This document shows positions 42,061 through 53,620 of a DNA stretch of 64,000 nt, in pieces. How positions within the stretch are numbered: the first letter of the stretch is position 1; the number at the start of each line of letters is the position of its first letter. The stretch covers positions 310,001 to 374,000 of the forward strand of contig NZ_JZUE01000001.1 of the NCBI RefSeq assembly GCF_000969605.1, given 5' to 3'. Both the position numbers and the translations under genes were made by a program. This stretch comes from Aquincola tertiaricarbonis. GTDB lineage: Bacteria > Pseudomonadota > Gammaproteobacteria > Burkholderiales > Burkholderiaceae_C. Below the pieces are notes generated by a model. That model worked only from the letters and a program-made list of their open reading frames with translations. It ran no database searches and had not been told where the DNA came from.

Positions 42061-43898
42061 TGGGCCTGTTCCGCAAGAAGCCCGCGAGCGGCGGCGCCAC
42101 CATGACCAAGCGCCCGCGCCCGCCGAAGGACAACGACGGCCGCCGCCGCATGGCCGCCAGCGTGCGCAGCCTGTCGTATGCGCAGAGCCCGCTGCTGGCC
42201 GCCAAGACGCCGCCGGGCCGCAGCAAGTTCATCGTCGGCCTGGTGGGCCTGGGCTTCTGCCTGCTGGTGGGCCGCGCGGTCTACATCCAGGCCATCGGCA
42301 CCGAGTTCTACCTGAGCGAAGGCGAGAAGCGCTATGCGCACACGCTGGAGCTGCGCGCCAGCCGCGGCCGCATCCTCGACCGCAACGGCCTGCTGCTGGC
42401 CACCAGCGTGTCGGTGCCGTCCATCTGGGCGATCCCGCGCGACGTGAAGGCCACGCCCGAGCAGCGCCGCGAACTGGCCCGCCTGCTGGAGATGCCGCTT
42501 CCCGAGCTCGACAAGACGCTGGACAACGGCAGCCGCTTCGCCTGGCTCAAGCGCCAGGTGGACGACGAGCTGTGGAAGAAGATCCGCGCGCTGAAGATCG
42601 AAGGCGTGTACGAGGTCAACGAGTACCGCCGCAAGTACCCCGAGGGCGAGGCGGCGGCGCACCTGGTGGGCTTCACCAACCTGGAAGACGTGGGCCAGGA
42701 AGGCATCGAGCTGGCCTTCGAGCAGGAGCTGCGCGGGCGCAACGGCTCGCGCGAGGTGGTCAAGGACCGCCTGGGCCGCGTGGTGGAGGACATGGGCCCG
42801 CAGGTGGACGCGGCCAATGGCCAGGACATCCAGCTGTCGGTGGATTCCAAGGTGCAGTTCTTCGCCTACCAGCGCATCCGCGACGCGGTGGCCGAGCACA
42901 AGGCCAAGGCCGGCAGCGTGGTGGTGCTGGATGCCAAGACCGGCGAGGTGCTGGCGCTGGCGAACTACCCCAGCTTCGACCCCGGCAACCGCCGCCGCCT
43001 CACCGGTGCGCAGCTGCGCAACCGCGCGCTGACCGACACCTTCGAGCCCGGCTCCACGATGAAGCCGCTGATCGTGTCATGGGCGCTGGAAACCCGCCGC
43101 GTCACGCCCAACACGCCCATCAACGTGGCGCCGGGCCGCATCACCATCACCGGCAGCACCATCAGCGACTCGCATGCCTATGGCGTGCTGTCGGTCAGCG
43201 AGGTGATCCAGAAGTCCAGCAACGTCGGCACCGTGAAGATGGCGATGCAGATGGACCGCAAGGAGATGTACGACGTGTTCGCCGCGGTGGGCCTGGGGCA
43301 GAAGCCGCAGCTGCGCTTTCCCGGCGCCGTCACCGGCCGGCTGCGCCCGTGGAAGACCTGGCGGCCCATCGAGCAGGCCACCATGAGCTACGGCTACGGC
43401 CTGTCGGCCTCGCTGTTCCAGCTGGCGCGGGCCTACACCGTGTTCGCGCGCGACGGCGAGGTCATCCCCGTGACCATGCTCAAGCAGAACCAGCCGGTGC
43501 AGGGCGTGCAGGTGTTCCGCCCCGAGGTGGCCAAGGCCATGCGCGAGATGCTGCACAGCGTCTCGCAGAAGGGCGGCACCGCGCCGCAGTCGCAAGCGGT
43601 GGGTTATTCGGTGGGCGGCAAGACGGGTACCGCCCACAAGCAGGAAGGCCGTTCGTACGCCGGCAACAAGTACCGCGCATGGTTCGTCGGCATCGCGCCG
43701 ATCAGCGACCCGCGCATCGTCGTCGCCGTGATGGTCGACGAACCGACCAATGGCCAATATTTCGGCGGCACCGTGGCCGCGCCCGTGTTCAGCCAGGTGG
43801 TGCAGAACACGCTGCGCATGCTGGGCGTGCCGCCCGACATCGAGGTGCAGCCGCAGATCGTCACCCGTGACATCCCGGCCGCGCAGGAAAGTTTCTAA
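42060..43898 (+). CDS. ftsI: Peptidoglycan D,D-transpeptidase FtsI (PBP3)
   Basis: The 612-residue class B penicillin-binding protein has a cytoplasmic tail, a transmembrane helix (about 58-78), a pedestal domain and a transpeptidase domain. Active-site motifs are Ser332-x-x-Lys (STMK), S386-S-N388 and K521-T-G. It cross-links septal peptidoglycan in complex with FtsW. The ATG at 42060 overlaps the ftsL stop; an in-frame GTG at 42057 is an alternative. murE starts directly at the next base after the stop. Confidence 0.93.
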   Translation: MGLFRKKPASGGATMTKRPRPPKDNDGRRRMAASVRSLSYAQSPLLAAKTPPGRSKFIVGLVGLGFCLLVGRAVYIQAIGTEFYLSEGEKRYAHTLELRASRGRILDRNGLLLATSVSVPSIWAIPRDVKATPEQRRELARLLEMPLPELDKTLDNGSRFAWLKRQVDDELWKKIRALKIEGVYEVNEYRRKYPEGEAAAHLVGFTNLEDVGQEGIELAFEQELRGRNGSREVVKDRLGRVVEDMGPQVDAANGQDIQLSVDSKVQFFAYQRIRDAVAEHKAKAGSVVVLDAKTGEVLALANYPSFDPGNRRRLTGAQLRNRALTDTFEPGSTMKPLIVSWALETRRVTPNTPINVAPGRITITGSTISDSHAYGVLSVSEVIQKSSNVGTVKMAMQMDRKEMYDVFAAVGLGQKPQLRFPGAVTGRLRPWKTWRPIEQATMSYGYGLSASLFQLARAYTVFARDGEVIPVTMLKQNQPVQGVQVFRPEVAKAMREMLHSVSQKGGTAPQSQAVGYSVGGKTGTAHKQEGRSYAGNKYRAWFVGIAPISDPRIVVAVMVDEPTNGQYFGGTVAAPVFSQVVQNTLRMLGVPPDIEVQPQIVTRDIPAAQESF

Positions 43899-45476
43899 GT
43901 GTCCCTGACCCGCCTCAAATCCCCCGACGCCGCAGCCCGCTGGCTGCGCGAGTGGGTCACCGGCACCTTGCGTGCCGACAGCCGCCAGGTGCAGCCGGGT
44001 GATGCCTTCATCGCCTGGCCCGGCTATGCCACCGATGGACGCCAGTTCGCGCGCTCGGCCCTGGTGGCCGGTGCCGCCACCTGCCTGGTGGAGCACGAGG
44101 GCGTGGAGAGCTTCGCCTTCGACAATGCCCGCATCGCCTCGCTGCCCCAGCTGAAGGCGGCCACCGGCCCCATCGCCGATGCCTTCTTCGGCCACCCCAG
44201 CGCCCAGATGGACGTGGTGGCCACCACCGGCACCAACGGCAAGACCTCCACCGCCTGGTGGACGGCGCAGGCCCTGGCCATGCTGGGCCGGCGCTGCGGC
44301 GTCATCGGCACGCTGGGCATCGGCGAGCCGCCGCTGGCCATCCCCGCGACCGCTGCATCCACCACGGACGGCCAGCCCAGCGATGCCCAGCCGGGCAGCA
44401 TCACCTTCACCGGCCTGACCACGCCGGACCCGGTGACGCTGCACCGCGCGCTGCGCGACTTCCACGACGGCGGCATCCATGCCTGCGCCATCGAGGCCTC
44501 GTCCATCGGCATCGCCGAGCACCGGCTGGACGGGCTGCGCGTGCGGGTGGCGCTGTTCACCAACTTCACGCAGGACCACCTGGACTACCACGGCTCGATG
44601 GAGGCCTACTGGGCCGCCAAGCGGGCGCTGTTCGACTGGCCGGGCCTGAAGTCCGCGGTCATCAACATCGACGATCCGCAGGGCGAGGCGCTGGCCCGCG
44701 AGCCCTTCGCGGCCGAGCGCTGGACCGTCTCGGCCCAGCAGACCGCCCGGCTGCGCGCGCAGAACATCGGCTATGCCGACGGCGGCCTGGCCTTCGAGGT
44801 GATCGAAGGCGACCGCGGCGCGCTGGTGCGCAGCACGCTGATCGGCGACTTCAACGTGCACAACCTGCTGGTGGTGATCGGCGGGCTGCGGGCGCTGGGC
44901 GTCTCGCTGCACGACGCCGCCAGCGTGGTGCCCTTCTTCACCCCCGTGCCCGGCCGCATGCAGCGTGTGCAGCTCAACTCGCAAGCGCCGCTGCCCGAGC
45001 TGGTGGTCGACTATGCCCACACGCCCGACGCGCTGGAAAAGGCGCTGCTGGCGCTGCGCCCGTTCGCGCAGGCACGCGGCGGTCGGCTGATCTGCGTGTT
45101 CGGCTGCGGCGGCAACCGCGACGCCACCAAGCGGCCGCAGATGGGCGCCATCGCGGCGCGGCTGGCGCAGCGCGTGCTGCTGACCAGCGACAACCCGCGC
45201 GGCGAGGACCCCGAGGCCATCCTGGCGCAGATCGCGGCCGGCATCGAGCGCGGCCATGTGGATGCCACCGTCATCGCCGACCGCCGCGCCGCCATCGCCG
45301 AGGCGGTGAACAGTGCCGGCCCGAACGACGTCATCCTGCTGGCCGGCAAGGGCCATGAGGACTACCAGGAGATCCAGGGCGTGAAGCACCCGTTCTCCGA
45401 CGCCGCCGAGGCCCTGGCCGCGCTGGCCGCGCGCCAGGCACAGCAGATCGCTGCGGGTGGAGGGCAGGCGCAATGA
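43899..45476 (+). CDS. murE: UDP-MurNAc-L-Ala-D-Glu:meso-diaminopimelate ligase
   Basis: The 525-residue Mur ligase has ATP motif TTGTNGKTST (about 107-116) and the meso-DAP-specificity motif DNPRGEDP (about 430). It adds DAP to the stem peptide. The GTG start abuts the ftsI stop, and the gene overlaps murF by 4 bp. It is slightly longer than E. coli MurE owing to inserts around residues 145-170. Confidence 0.92.
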   Translation: MSLTRLKSPDAAARWLREWVTGTLRADSRQVQPGDAFIAWPGYATDGRQFARSALVAGAATCLVEHEGVESFAFDNARIASLPQLKAATGPIADAFFGHPSAQMDVVATTGTNGKTSTAWWTAQALAMLGRRCGVIGTLGIGEPPLAIPATAASTTDGQPSDAQPGSITFTGLTTPDPVTLHRALRDFHDGGIHACAIEASSIGIAEHRLDGLRVRVALFTNFTQDHLDYHGSMEAYWAAKRALFDWPGLKSAVINIDDPQGEALAREPFAAERWTVSAQQTARLRAQNIGYADGGLAFEVIEGDRGALVRSTLIGDFNVHNLLVVIGGLRALGVSLHDAASVVPFFTPVPGRMQRVQLNSQAPLPELVVDYAHTPDALEKALLALRPFAQARGGRLICVFGCGGNRDATKRPQMGAIAARLAQRVLLTSDNPRGEDPEAILAQIAAGIERGHVDATVIADRRAAIAEAVNSAGPNDVILLAGKGHEDYQEIQGVKHPFSDAAEALAALAARQAQQIAAGGGQAQ

Positions 45477-46873
45477 GCACCGTGCTGCCGATGACCACGC
45501 TGGGCGAGCTGGCCATGCTGCTGCCCGACACCGTGCTGGTGGGCGACGCCGCCACGCCGGTGCACCGCGTGCACAGCGACACCCGCACGCTGCAGCCCGG
45601 CGACCTGTTCGTCGCGCTGCGCGGCGAGCGCTTCGATGCCCACGACTTCCTGCCCCAGGCCCGCGAGGCCGGCGCCGTGGCCGCGCTGGCCGAACATGGC
45701 CTGCAAGCCGCCGGCCTGCCCGGCCTGCAGGTGCCCGACGTGCAGCGGGCGCTGGAATTCCTGGCCGCGGCCTGGCGCCGCAAGCATGAGCTGCCGCTGA
45801 TCGCCGTCACCGGCAGCAACGGCAAGACCACCGTCACCCAGATGACCGCGGCCATCCTGCGCGCCTGGCTGGCCGACGGCGCGCTGGCCACCGAAGGCAA
45901 CTACAACAACCACATCGGCGTGCCGCTGACGCTGCTGCGCCTGCGGCAGGATGCGCAGCGCTGGCACCGTGCCGCGGTGGTCGAGCTGGGCATGAACCAC
46001 CCGGGCGAGATCGCGCTGCTGGCGCGCATCGCCGCGCCCACGGTGGCGCTGGTGAACAACGCCCAGCGCGAGCACCAGGAGTTCATGGCCACGGTGGAAG
46101 CCGTGGCCCGCGAGAACGGCAGCGTGATCGAGGCCCTGGGCCCCACCGGCGTGGCCGTGTTCCCGGCCGACGACACCTATGCGCCGCTGTGGCTGCAGCT
46201 GGCCGGCAGCCGCCCGCACCTGACCTTCGCCCGCCAGGGCGAGGCCGACCTCACCTGCGAGGCGATGTGGATGGGCGCCCACTGGGCCATCACGCTGCAC
46301 ACGCCGGCCGGCCCGGCCAGCCTGACGCTGGCGGTGGCCGGCGAGCACAACCTGCGCAATGCGCTGGCCGCCGCCGCCTGCGCGCTGGCTGCCGGTGCGC
46401 CGCTGTCGGCCATCGTGCAGGGGCTGCAGGGCTTCGCCCCGGTCAAGGGCCGCTCGCAGCTGCAGACCCTGAGCCACCGCGGCCAGCCGCTGGTGCTCAT
46501 CGACGACAGCTACAACGCCAACCCCGATTCCATGCGCGCCGCCATCGATGTGCTGGCCACGCTGCCGGCGCCGCGCGCGCTGCTGATGGGCGACATGGGC
46601 GAGGTGGGCGACCGTGGCCCCGAGTTCCATGCCGAGGTCGGCGCGCATGCGCAGGCCTGCGGCATCGAGCTGCTGTGGGCCGCCGGTGCCGCCAGCGCCG
46701 AGGCCACGGCCGCGCATGCGGCCGGCCGCCACTTCGCCACGGTGGAAGCACTGATCGCCGCGCTGCCCGAGCTGCCGGCCGGCGGCTCGGTGGTGGTCAA
46801 GGGATCGCGCTTCATGCGCATGGAGCGTGTGGTCGCCGCCCTGCAGAACGCCGGAGGCACCGATGCTGCTTAG
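45473..46873 (+). CDS. murF: UDP-MurNAc-tripeptide:D-Ala-D-Ala ligase
   Basis: The 466-residue Mur ligase has ATP motif [13 protein letters not shown] (about 108-120). Family segments [29 protein letters not shown] and [12 protein letters not shown] are present. It completes the UDP-MurNAc-pentapeptide. The gene overlaps murE by 4 bp and mraY by 11 bp. Confidence 0.93.
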   Translation: MSTVLPMTTLGELAMLLPDTVLVGDAATPVHRVHSDTRTLQPGDLFVALRGERFDAHDFLPQAREAGAVAALAEHGLQAAGLPGLQVPDVQRALEFLAAAWRRKHELPLIAVTGSNGKTTVTQMTAAILRAWLADGALATEGNYNNHIGVPLTLLRLRQDAQRWHRAAVVELGMNHPGEIALLARIAAPTVALVNNAQREHQEFMATVEAVARENGSVIEALGPTGVAVFPADDTYAPLWLQLAGSRPHLTFARQGEADLTCEAMWMGAHWAITLHTPAGPASLTLAVAGEHNLRNALAAAACALAAGAPLSAIVQGLQGFAPVKGRSQLQTLSHRGQPLVLIDDSYNANPDSMRAAIDVLATLPAPRALLMGDMGEVGDRGPEFHAEVGAHAQACGIELLWAAGAASAEATAAHAAGRHFATVEALIAALPELPAGGSVVVKGSRFMRMERVVAALQNAGGTDAA

Positions 46874-48044
46874 CCTGGCGCAGTGGCTGCAGACGCTGTA
46901 TCCGGAGGAGCTGGGCTTCCTGCGGGTGTTCCAGTACCTCACCTTCCGGGCGGTGCTGGCCGCGATGACCTCGCTGCTGATCGGCCTGGCCTTCGGGCCC
47001 TGGGTGATCCGCCGGTTGACGGCGCTGAAGATTGGCCAGCCGATCCGCGGCTACGGCATGCAGACGCACCTGGCCAAGAGCGGCACGCCCACCATGGGCG
47101 GCGTGCTCATCCTCATCGGCATCGGCGTGTCCACGCTGCTGTGGTTCGACTGGAGCAACCGCTTCGTCTGGATCGTGATGCTGGTCACCTTCGGCTTCGG
47201 CGCCATCGGCTGGGCCGACGACTGGCGCAAGGTGGTGCAGAAGAACCCCGAGGGCATGCCCTCGCGCGAGAAGTACTTCTGGCAGTCGCTGATCGGCCTG
47301 GTGGCCGCGCTGTACCTGGCCTTCAGCGTGTCCGAGACCTCCAACCTGCGGGTGCTGGAGCTGTTCGTGCAATGGGTGCAGAGCGGCTTCAGCAACGAGC
47401 TGCCGCCCAGCGCCGACCTGATGGTGCCGTTCTTCAAGACGGTGAGCTATCCGCTGGGCGTGTGGGGCTTCATCATCCTCACCTACCTGGTGATCGTGGG
47501 CAGCAGCAATGCGGTCAACCTCACCGACGGCCTGGACGGCCTGGCCATCATGCCGGTGGTGCTGGTGGGCTCGGCGCTGGGCGTGTTCTCGTACGTGGTG
47601 GGCAGCTCGGTGTACTCGCGCTACCTGCTGTTCCCGTACATCCCCGGCTCGGGCGAGCTGCTGATCTTCTGCTCGGCGCTGGCCGGCGCCGGCCTGGCCT
47701 TCCTGTGGTTCAACACCCATCCGGCGCAGGTGTTCATGGGCGACGTGGGCGCGCTGGCGCTGGGCGGCGCACTGGGCACCATCGCCGTCATCACCCGCCA
47801 GGAGATCGTGCTGGCCATCATGGGCGGCGTGTTCGTGGCCGAGGCGCTGTCGGTCATGGCCCAGGTCACCTGGTTCAAGTACACCAAGAAGAAGTACGGC
47901 GAGGGCCGGCGCATCCTGAAGATGGCGCCGCTGCACCATCACTTCGAAAAGAGCGGATGGCGCGAGACGCAGGTCGTCGTGCGCTTCTGGATCATCACCA
48001 TGCTGCTGTGCCTCATCGGCCTGGCCAGCCTCAAGCTGCGCTGA
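46863..48044 (+). CDS. mraY: Phospho-N-acetylmuramoyl-pentapeptide transferase
   Basis: The 393-residue inner-membrane enzyme has ten predicted helices and the conserved Asp-rich motifs GWADDWRK (about 117-124) and [10 protein letters not shown] (about 219-228). The C-terminal [11 protein letters not shown] loop is also conserved. It makes lipid I from UDP-MurNAc-pentapeptide and undecaprenyl phosphate. The ATG at 46863 lies inside the end of murF; the stop overlaps murD by 1 bp. Confidence 0.94.
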   Translation: MLLSLAQWLQTLYPEELGFLRVFQYLTFRAVLAAMTSLLIGLAFGPWVIRRLTALKIGQPIRGYGMQTHLAKSGTPTMGGVLILIGIGVSTLLWFDWSNRFVWIVMLVTFGFGAIGWADDWRKVVQKNPEGMPSREKYFWQSLIGLVAALYLAFSVSETSNLRVLELFVQWVQSGFSNELPPSADLMVPFFKTVSYPLGVWGFIILTYLVIVGSSNAVNLTDGLDGLAIMPVVLVGSALGVFSYVVGSSVYSRYLLFPYIPGSGELLIFCSALAGAGLAFLWFNTHPAQVFMGDVGALALGGALGTIAVITRQEIVLAIMGGVFVAEALSVMAQVTWFKYTKKKYGEGRRILKMAPLHHHFEKSGWRETQVVVRFWIITMLLCLIGLASLKLR

Positions 48045-49858
48045 TGACGACCATGGACCACCTGATTGACCGCCACCTGCTGGTGCTGGGCCTGGGCGAT
48101 TCCGGGCTGGCGATGGTGCGCTGGTGCGTGGCCGGCGGCGCCACGGTGCGCGTGTGGGATTCGCGCGAGCAGCCGCCGCAGGCTGCCACGTTGCGCGCCG
48201 AGCTGCCGCAGGTGCAGTTGTCCAGCGGCCCGCTGCAGCCGGCCGAGGCGCTGCAGGGCGTGGAGCTGGTGCTGAAGAGCCCGGGCCTGTCGCCGCTGGA
48301 CGAGCGCATCCGCCCGCTGCTGGAGGAAGCCGCTGCCGCCGGCATCCCGGTGCAGGGCGAGCTGGACCTGTTTGTCCGCGCGTTGGCCGAGCTGAAGGCC
48401 ACGCGTGGTTATGCGCCGCAGGTGCTGGCCATCACCGGCACCAATGGCAAGACCACCACCACCGCGCTGACCGCGCTGCTGGTGGAGCGCTGCGACAAGC
48501 GCGTGGCCGTGGCCGGCAACATCGGCCCGACGATGCTGGACACCCTGGCCGCGCTGCTGGCGCAGGAGCCGGAGGCCGAGCCTGCCGCCCCCGTGGCGGA
48601 GCTGGCAGCCGTGCCCGCGGCCGCCCAAACGGCGCCCGAGTCCGAAGGCACCGACGCCCTTGACCCCGAGGCCGAGGCGGGCATCGACGGCGACGAGCCC
48701 GAGGCCGCCGCCAACGAAGCCGCATCGCTCCCCGACGACGCACCGCTGGTGCTGGCGCCGCCGCCCCCGGCCGCGCCGCTGTTCCAGGCGCTGCCCGAGG
48801 TCTGGGTGCTGGAGCTGTCCAGCTTCCAGCTGCACGGCGTGCGCGGCTTCGAGCCCAGCGCGGCCACCATCCTCAACCTCAGCCAGGACCACCTGGACTG
48901 GCACGGCGACATGCGCGCCTATGGCGAGGCCAAGGCCCGCGTCTGGGGCGAGCAGGCGGTGCTGGTGGTCAACCGCGACGATCCCGCGGTGGAAGCCCTG
49001 GTGCCCGCGCCGGTGCCGGTGATCAATGCCGCCACCGGCAAGCCCTTCAAGCCGGCCAAGGGCAAGCTGCCGCGCACCGTGGCCCGCCGTGCGCTGCGCT
49101 TCGGGCTGGATGCACCGCGGGCACCTGGCGACTTCGGCCTGGTGACCGAGAACGGCATCGCCTGGCTGGTGCGGGCGCTGGAAGCCGACCCCACCGAGAA
49201 GCGCCGCGCGGGTGACGAACCCGAGATCCACCTGCAGCGGCTGATGCCCGCCGATGCGCTGCGCATCCGCGGCCGCCACAACGCCGCCAATGCACTGGCC
49301 GCGCTGGCACTGGCCAGTGCCGTCGGATGCCCGCTGGCGCCGATGCTGCACGGCCTGCGCGAATACCGCGGCGAGCCGCACCGGGTGGAGTTCGTCGCCA
49401 GCGTGGAAGGCGTGGAAGCCTTCGACGACAGCAAGGGCACCAACGTGGGCGCCACCGTGGCCGCGCTGCTGGGCCTGGGCGCCGACAAGGCCCCGGGCAA
49501 GCTGGTGGCCATCCTGGGCGGCGACGGCAAGGGCCAGGACTTCGCGCCGCTGGCTGCGCCGCTGGCCCGCCATGCACGGGCCGTGGCGCTGATCGGCCGC
49601 GATGCCGACGCCATTGCCGATGCACTGGCCGCCGAGGCCGAGCGCAGCGGCCTGGCCTTGCAGCACATCGCGCTGCGCCGCCACGAGACGCTGCCGCAGG
49701 CCGTGGCCTGGTGCTTCGAGCAGGCGCAGCCGGGTGATGCAGTGCTGCTCAGTCCCGCCTGCGCCAGCCTCGACATGTTCCGCAACTACGCCCACCGCGC
49801 CGAGGTGTTCGTGCAGGCGGTGCAGGCCCATGCGGCCGAACACGGGGAGCACGTCTGA
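48044..49858 (+). CDS. murD: UDP-MurNAc-L-alanine:D-glutamate ligase, with extra insertion
   Basis: The 604-residue Mur ligase is longer than usual for the family (about 440-500). It has ATP motif [13 protein letters not shown] (about 130-142), GNIGPT, ELSSFQL and [11 protein letters not shown]. An acidic, Ala/Pro/Glu-rich segment of about 75 residues (about 175-248) sits between GNIGPT and ELSSFQL, and a smaller insert follows near 335-385. The long segment is low complexity and probably a surface loop. Core motifs are intact, so activity is expected. It overlaps mraY and ftsW by 1 bp. Confidence 0.9.
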   Translation: MTTMDHLIDRHLLVLGLGDSGLAMVRWCVAGGATVRVWDSREQPPQAATLRAELPQVQLSSGPLQPAEALQGVELVLKSPGLSPLDERIRPLLEEAAAAGIPVQGELDLFVRALAELKATRGYAPQVLAITGTNGKTTTTALTALLVERCDKRVAVAGNIGPTMLDTLAALLAQEPEAEPAAPVAELAAVPAAAQTAPESEGTDALDPEAEAGIDGDEPEAAANEAASLPDDAPLVLAPPPPAAPLFQALPEVWVLELSSFQLHGVRGFEPSAATILNLSQDHLDWHGDMRAYGEAKARVWGEQAVLVVNRDDPAVEALVPAPVPVINAATGKPFKPAKGKLPRTVARRALRFGLDAPRAPGDFGLVTENGIAWLVRALEADPTEKRRAGDEPEIHLQRLMPADALRIRGRHNAANALAALALASAVGCPLAPMLHGLREYRGEPHRVEFVASVEGVEAFDDSKGTNVGATVAALLGLGADKAPGKLVAILGGDGKGQDFAPLAAPLARHARAVALIGRDADAIADALAAEAERSGLALQHIALRRHETLPQAVAWCFEQAQPGDAVLLSPACASLDMFRNYAHRAEVFVQAVQAHAAEHGEHV

Positions 49859-51144
49859 TGGCCCGCAGCCTGCAGATGCCTTCGATGCTGGCCGGCCTGC
49901 GCGAGCGGCTGGCCAACCTGCGCGCGCCCTTTGCGCGCAAGCCCGACGACGACGGCAGCCACCGCGTGCCGGTGCGCGACTGGGTGCCCAGCTCCTCCCG
50001 GCCCACGGCGGTGCAGGGCATCGACCGCACCTTCATCTGGGTGGTGGTGGCCTTGCTGGCCCTGGGCCTGGTGATGGTGTATTCGGCCTCGGTGGCCCTG
50101 CCCGACAACCCGAAGTTCGCGCGCTACGCCTCCACGCACTTCCTCACTCGGCACATGCTGTCCATCTTCCTGGCCTGCGTGGTGGTGGTGCTGGTCTTGC
50201 AGATCCCGATGAGCGAATGGGAGAAGTGGGCGCCTTGGATCTTCGTCATCGCGCTGGTGCTGCTGGTGGCGGTGCTCATCCCCGGCGTGGGCAAGGGCGT
50301 GAACGGCGCGCGGCGCTGGATTCCGCTGGGCATCATGAACTTCCAGCCCAGCGAGCTGGCCAAGCTGGGCATCGCGATGTACGCGGCCAGCTACATGGTG
50401 CGCAAGATGGATGCGCGGGAGAACTTCTTCCGCGCCGTCACGCCGATGGCGGTGGCGCTGGGCGTCATCGGCATCCTGCTGCTGGCCGAGCCGGACATGG
50501 GCGCCTTCATGGTCATCGCCGCGATGGCGCTGGGCATCCTGTTCCTGGGTGGCGTCAACGGCCGCATGTTCTTCCTGAGCGTGGCGGTGCTGGTGGGTGC
50601 CTTCGTGCTGATGATCGTCTTCAGCGAGTTCCGCCGCCAGCGCATCTTCGCGTACCTGGACCCCTGGAATCCCGACTATGCCCAGGGCAAGGCCTACCAG
50701 CTCACCCATTCGCTGATCGCCTTCGGCCGCGGCGAGATCTTCGGCCAGGGCCTGGGCGGCAGCCTGGAGAAGCTGCACTACCTGCCCGAGGCGCACACCG
50801 ACTTCCTGCTTGCCGTGGTCGGCGAGGAGCTGGGCCTGATCGGCGTGCTGGCGGTGGTGGCCGCCTTCTTCTGGCTCACCCGCCGCATCTTCCACATCGG
50901 CCGCCAGGCCATCGCGCTGGACCGCGTGTTCGCCGGCCTGATGGTGCAGGGCATCGGCATCTGGATGGGCGGCCAGTCCTTCATCAACATGGGCGTGAAC
51001 CTGGGCGTGCTGCCCACCAAGGGCCTCACGCTGCCGCTGATGAGCTACGGCGGCAGCGCCATCGTGATGAACCTGGTGGCCCTGGCCATCGTGCTGCGCA
51101 CCGACATGGAAAACCGCGCGCTGATGCGGGGCGGCAGAGCATGA
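49858..51144 (+). CDS. ftsW: Peptidoglycan glycosyltransferase FtsW
   Basis: The 428-residue SEDS-family membrane protein has about ten helices. Conserved segments are [11 protein letters not shown]-like ([12 protein letters not shown]), [28 protein letters not shown] and [16 protein letters not shown]. It polymerises septal glycan with FtsI. An N-terminal cytoplasmic tail of about 55 residues precedes helix 1. It overlaps murD by 1 bp and murG by 4 bp. Confidence 0.93.
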   Translation: MARSLQMPSMLAGLRERLANLRAPFARKPDDDGSHRVPVRDWVPSSSRPTAVQGIDRTFIWVVVALLALGLVMVYSASVALPDNPKFARYASTHFLTRHMLSIFLACVVVVLVLQIPMSEWEKWAPWIFVIALVLLVAVLIPGVGKGVNGARRWIPLGIMNFQPSELAKLGIAMYAASYMVRKMDARENFFRAVTPMAVALGVIGILLLAEPDMGAFMVIAAMALGILFLGGVNGRMFFLSVAVLVGAFVLMIVFSEFRRQRIFAYLDPWNPDYAQGKAYQLTHSLIAFGRGEIFGQGLGGSLEKLHYLPEAHTDFLLAVVGEELGLIGVLAVVAAFFWLTRRIFHIGRQAIALDRVFAGLMVQGIGIWMGGQSFINMGVNLGVLPTKGLTLPLMSYGGSAIVMNLVALAIVLRTDMENRALMRGGRA

Positions 51145-52214
51145 GCCATCTGATCATCATGGCGGCGGGCACCGGCGGCCACATCATTCCCGGCATCGCG
51201 GTGGCGCGCGAGATGCAGGCCCGCGGCTGGACCGTGAGCTGGATGGGCACGCCCGCCGGCATGGAGAACACGCTGGTGCCCGCGGCGGGCATTCCCATCG
51301 ACCGCCTGGGCTTCGCCGGCCTGCGCGGCAAGGGGCTGCTGCATGCGGTCAAGGGAGCATTCAAGCTCGTCGGCTCCTTCGCCGAAAGCCTGAACATCCT
51401 GCGCCGCCGCAGTGCCGACGCGGTGCTGGGCATGGGCGGCTACGTGTGCTTCCCGGGCGGGCTGATGGCCGGCCTGATGCGCAAGCCGCTGGTGCTGGTC
51501 AATGCCGATGCGGCGCTGCTGCTGTCCAACAAGGGCTTGCTGCCTTTCGCCGACCGCGTGGCCTTCGGCTTCGACGGCGCCGATGCGGCGCGCACGCGCC
51601 ACTCGGTGGTCACCGGCAACCCGGTGCGCGCCGAGATCGAGGCGCTGCCGGTGCCGGCCCAGCGCTTTGCCGGCCGCAGCGGCCCGCTGCGGGTGCTGGT
51701 GCTGGGCGGCAGCCTGGGCGCACGCGTGCTCAACCAGGCGCTGCCCGCCGCGCTGGCGCTGATCGAGGCCGACCAGCGGCCCATCGTCATCCACCAGACC
51801 GGCGCCGCGCATGTGGAATCGGTGCGCGCGGCCTATGCCGAGGTGCGGGTGCAGGCCGAGGTGCTGCCCTTCATCGAGGACATGTCGCGCCGCCTGGCCG
51901 AATGCGACCTGGTGGTGTGCCGCGCCGGCGCGGTGACGGTGAGCGAGCTGTGCGCCGCCGGCGTGCCCAGCGTGCTGGTGCCGCTGATCGTCAGCACCAC
52001 CTCCCACCAGCGCGACAACGCGCTGTTCATGGCCCAGCACGGGGCCGCGCTGCACCTGCCGCAGGCCGAGCTGAGCCCGCAGAAACTGGCCGAGCTGTTC
52101 CAGGCCACCGACCGCACGGCCCTGCTGGCCATGGCCGAGAAAGCCCACACCCTGGCCCGCCCCCGCGCCGCGGCCCGTGTGGCGGATGAGATTGAAAGGC
52201 TGGTCAAGCCGTGA
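51141..52214 (+). CDS. murG: UDP-GlcNAc transferase MurG (lipid II synthesis)
   Basis: The 357-residue GT28 glycosyltransferase has the N-terminal [13 protein letters not shown] loop (about 10-22), [11 protein letters not shown] and [11 protein letters not shown], plus the UDP-binding C-terminal segment [11 protein letters not shown]. It adds GlcNAc to lipid I at the inner face of the membrane. It overlaps ftsW and murC by 4 bp each. Confidence 0.94.
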   Translation: MSHLIIMAAGTGGHIIPGIAVAREMQARGWTVSWMGTPAGMENTLVPAAGIPIDRLGFAGLRGKGLLHAVKGAFKLVGSFAESLNILRRRSADAVLGMGGYVCFPGGLMAGLMRKPLVLVNADAALLLSNKGLLPFADRVAFGFDGADAARTRHSVVTGNPVRAEIEALPVPAQRFAGRSGPLRVLVLGGSLGARVLNQALPAALALIEADQRPIVIHQTGAAHVESVRAAYAEVRVQAEVLPFIEDMSRRLAECDLVVCRAGAVTVSELCAAGVPSVLVPLIVSTTSHQRDNALFMAQHGAALHLPQAELSPQKLAELFQATDRTALLAMAEKAHTLARPRAAARVADEIERLVKP

Positions 52215-53620
52215 AGCACGCCGTTAAACATATTCACTTCGTAGGGATCGGCGGCTCCGGCATGAGCGGCATCGCCGAGGTGCTGCACAACCTGGGCTAC
52301 GTCATCTCGGGCTCCGACCAGAGCGACAGCGTCGTGGTGCGCCGCCTGGCCGGGCTGGGCATCCGCGTGGCGGTGGGGCATGACGCGGCCAACATCGCCG
52401 GTGCCGAGGCCGTGGTCATCAGCACCGCGGTGCATGGCGACAACCCCGAGGTGATCGCCGCGCGCAGCCGCCGCGTGCCGGTGGTGCCGCGCGCGGTGAT
52501 GCTGGCCGAGCTGATGCGCCTGCGCAAGGGCATCGCCATCGCCGGCACCCACGGCAAGACGACCACCACCTCGCTGGTCACCAGCGTGCTGGCCGAGGCC
52601 GGCATCGACCCCACCTTCGTGATCGGCGGCCGCCTCAACAGCGCCGGCGCCAACTCGCGGCTGGGCTCGGGCGAGTACATCGTGGTGGAGGCCGACGAGT
52701 CGGACGCCTCCTTCCTCAACCTGTCGCCCATCCTGTCGGTCATCACCAACATCGATGCCGACCACATGGACACCTACGGCCACGACTTCGCCAGGCTGAA
52801 GGCGGCCTTCGTGGACTTCCTGCACCGCATGCCGTTCTACGGCGCGGCCATCGTGTGTGCGGACGATCCCGGCGTGCGCTCGGTGATCCCGATGGTGTCG
52901 CGCCCGGTGGTGACCTACGGCTTCAACGAGGACGTGCAGATCCGCGCCGTCAACGTGCAGGCGCTGCCCGGCGGCCAGATGCGCTTCACTGCGCAGCGCC
53001 GCAACGGCGTGCGCATGCCCGACCTGGACATCACGCTGAACCTGCCCGGCGAGCACAACGTGCGCAACGCGCTGGCCGCGGTGGCCGTGGCCACCGAGTT
53101 GGAGCTGCCCGATGCGCCCATCGTCAGCGCCCTGGCGGCCTTCGGCGGCGTGGGCCGGCGCTTCCAGCGCTACGGCGAGCTGCCGGCGTCCGAAGGTGGC
53201 GAGTTCACGCTGATCGACGACTACGGCCACCACCCGGTGGAGATGGCCGCGGTGGTGGCAGCCGCACGCGGCGCCTTCCCGGGCCGCCGGCTGGTGCTGG
53301 CCTTCCAGCCGCACCGCTTCACCCGCACGCGCGACTGCTTCGAGGACTTCGTGAAGGTGCTGGGCACCGCCGACGCGGTGCTGCTGACCGAGGTGTATGC
53401 CGCCGGCGAGCAGCCCATCGTGGCCGCCGACGGCCGGGCGCTGGCCCGCGCGCTGCGCGTGGCCGGCCAGGTGGACCCGGTGTTCGTTGACGACATCAAC
53501 GAACTGCCCGCCACCATCGCCAAGCAGGCGCGTGCCGGCGACGTGGTGATCTCGATGGGGGCTGGCAGCATCGGTGCGGTGCCGGCCAAGGTGGTGGATC
53601 TGCTGGGAGTGGCGGCATGA
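52211..53620 (+). CDS. murC: UDP-N-acetylmuramate:L-alanine ligase
   Basis: The 469-residue Mur ligase has the N-terminal [14 protein letters not shown] motif (about 12-25) and ATP motif [12 protein letters not shown] (about 113-124). Later segments are [10 protein letters not shown] and [10 protein letters not shown]. It catalyses the first amino-acid addition to UDP-MurNAc. It starts at GTG, overlapping murG by 4 bp; ddlB overlaps its end by 4 bp. Confidence 0.94.
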   Translation: MKHAVKHIHFVGIGGSGMSGIAEVLHNLGYVISGSDQSDSVVVRRLAGLGIRVAVGHDAANIAGAEAVVISTAVHGDNPEVIAARSRRVPVVPRAVMLAELMRLRKGIAIAGTHGKTTTTSLVTSVLAEAGIDPTFVIGGRLNSAGANSRLGSGEYIVVEADESDASFLNLSPILSVITNIDADHMDTYGHDFARLKAAFVDFLHRMPFYGAAIVCADDPGVRSVIPMVSRPVVTYGFNEDVQIRAVNVQALPGGQMRFTAQRRNGVRMPDLDITLNLPGEHNVRNALAAVAVATELELPDAPIVSALAAFGGVGRRFQRYGELPASEGGEFTLIDDYGHHPVEMAAVVAAARGAFPGRRLVLAFQPHRFTRTRDCFEDFVKVLGTADAVLLTEVYAAGEQPIVAADGRALARALRVAGQVDPVFVDDINELPATIAKQARAGDVVISMGAGSIGAVPAKVVDLLGVAA

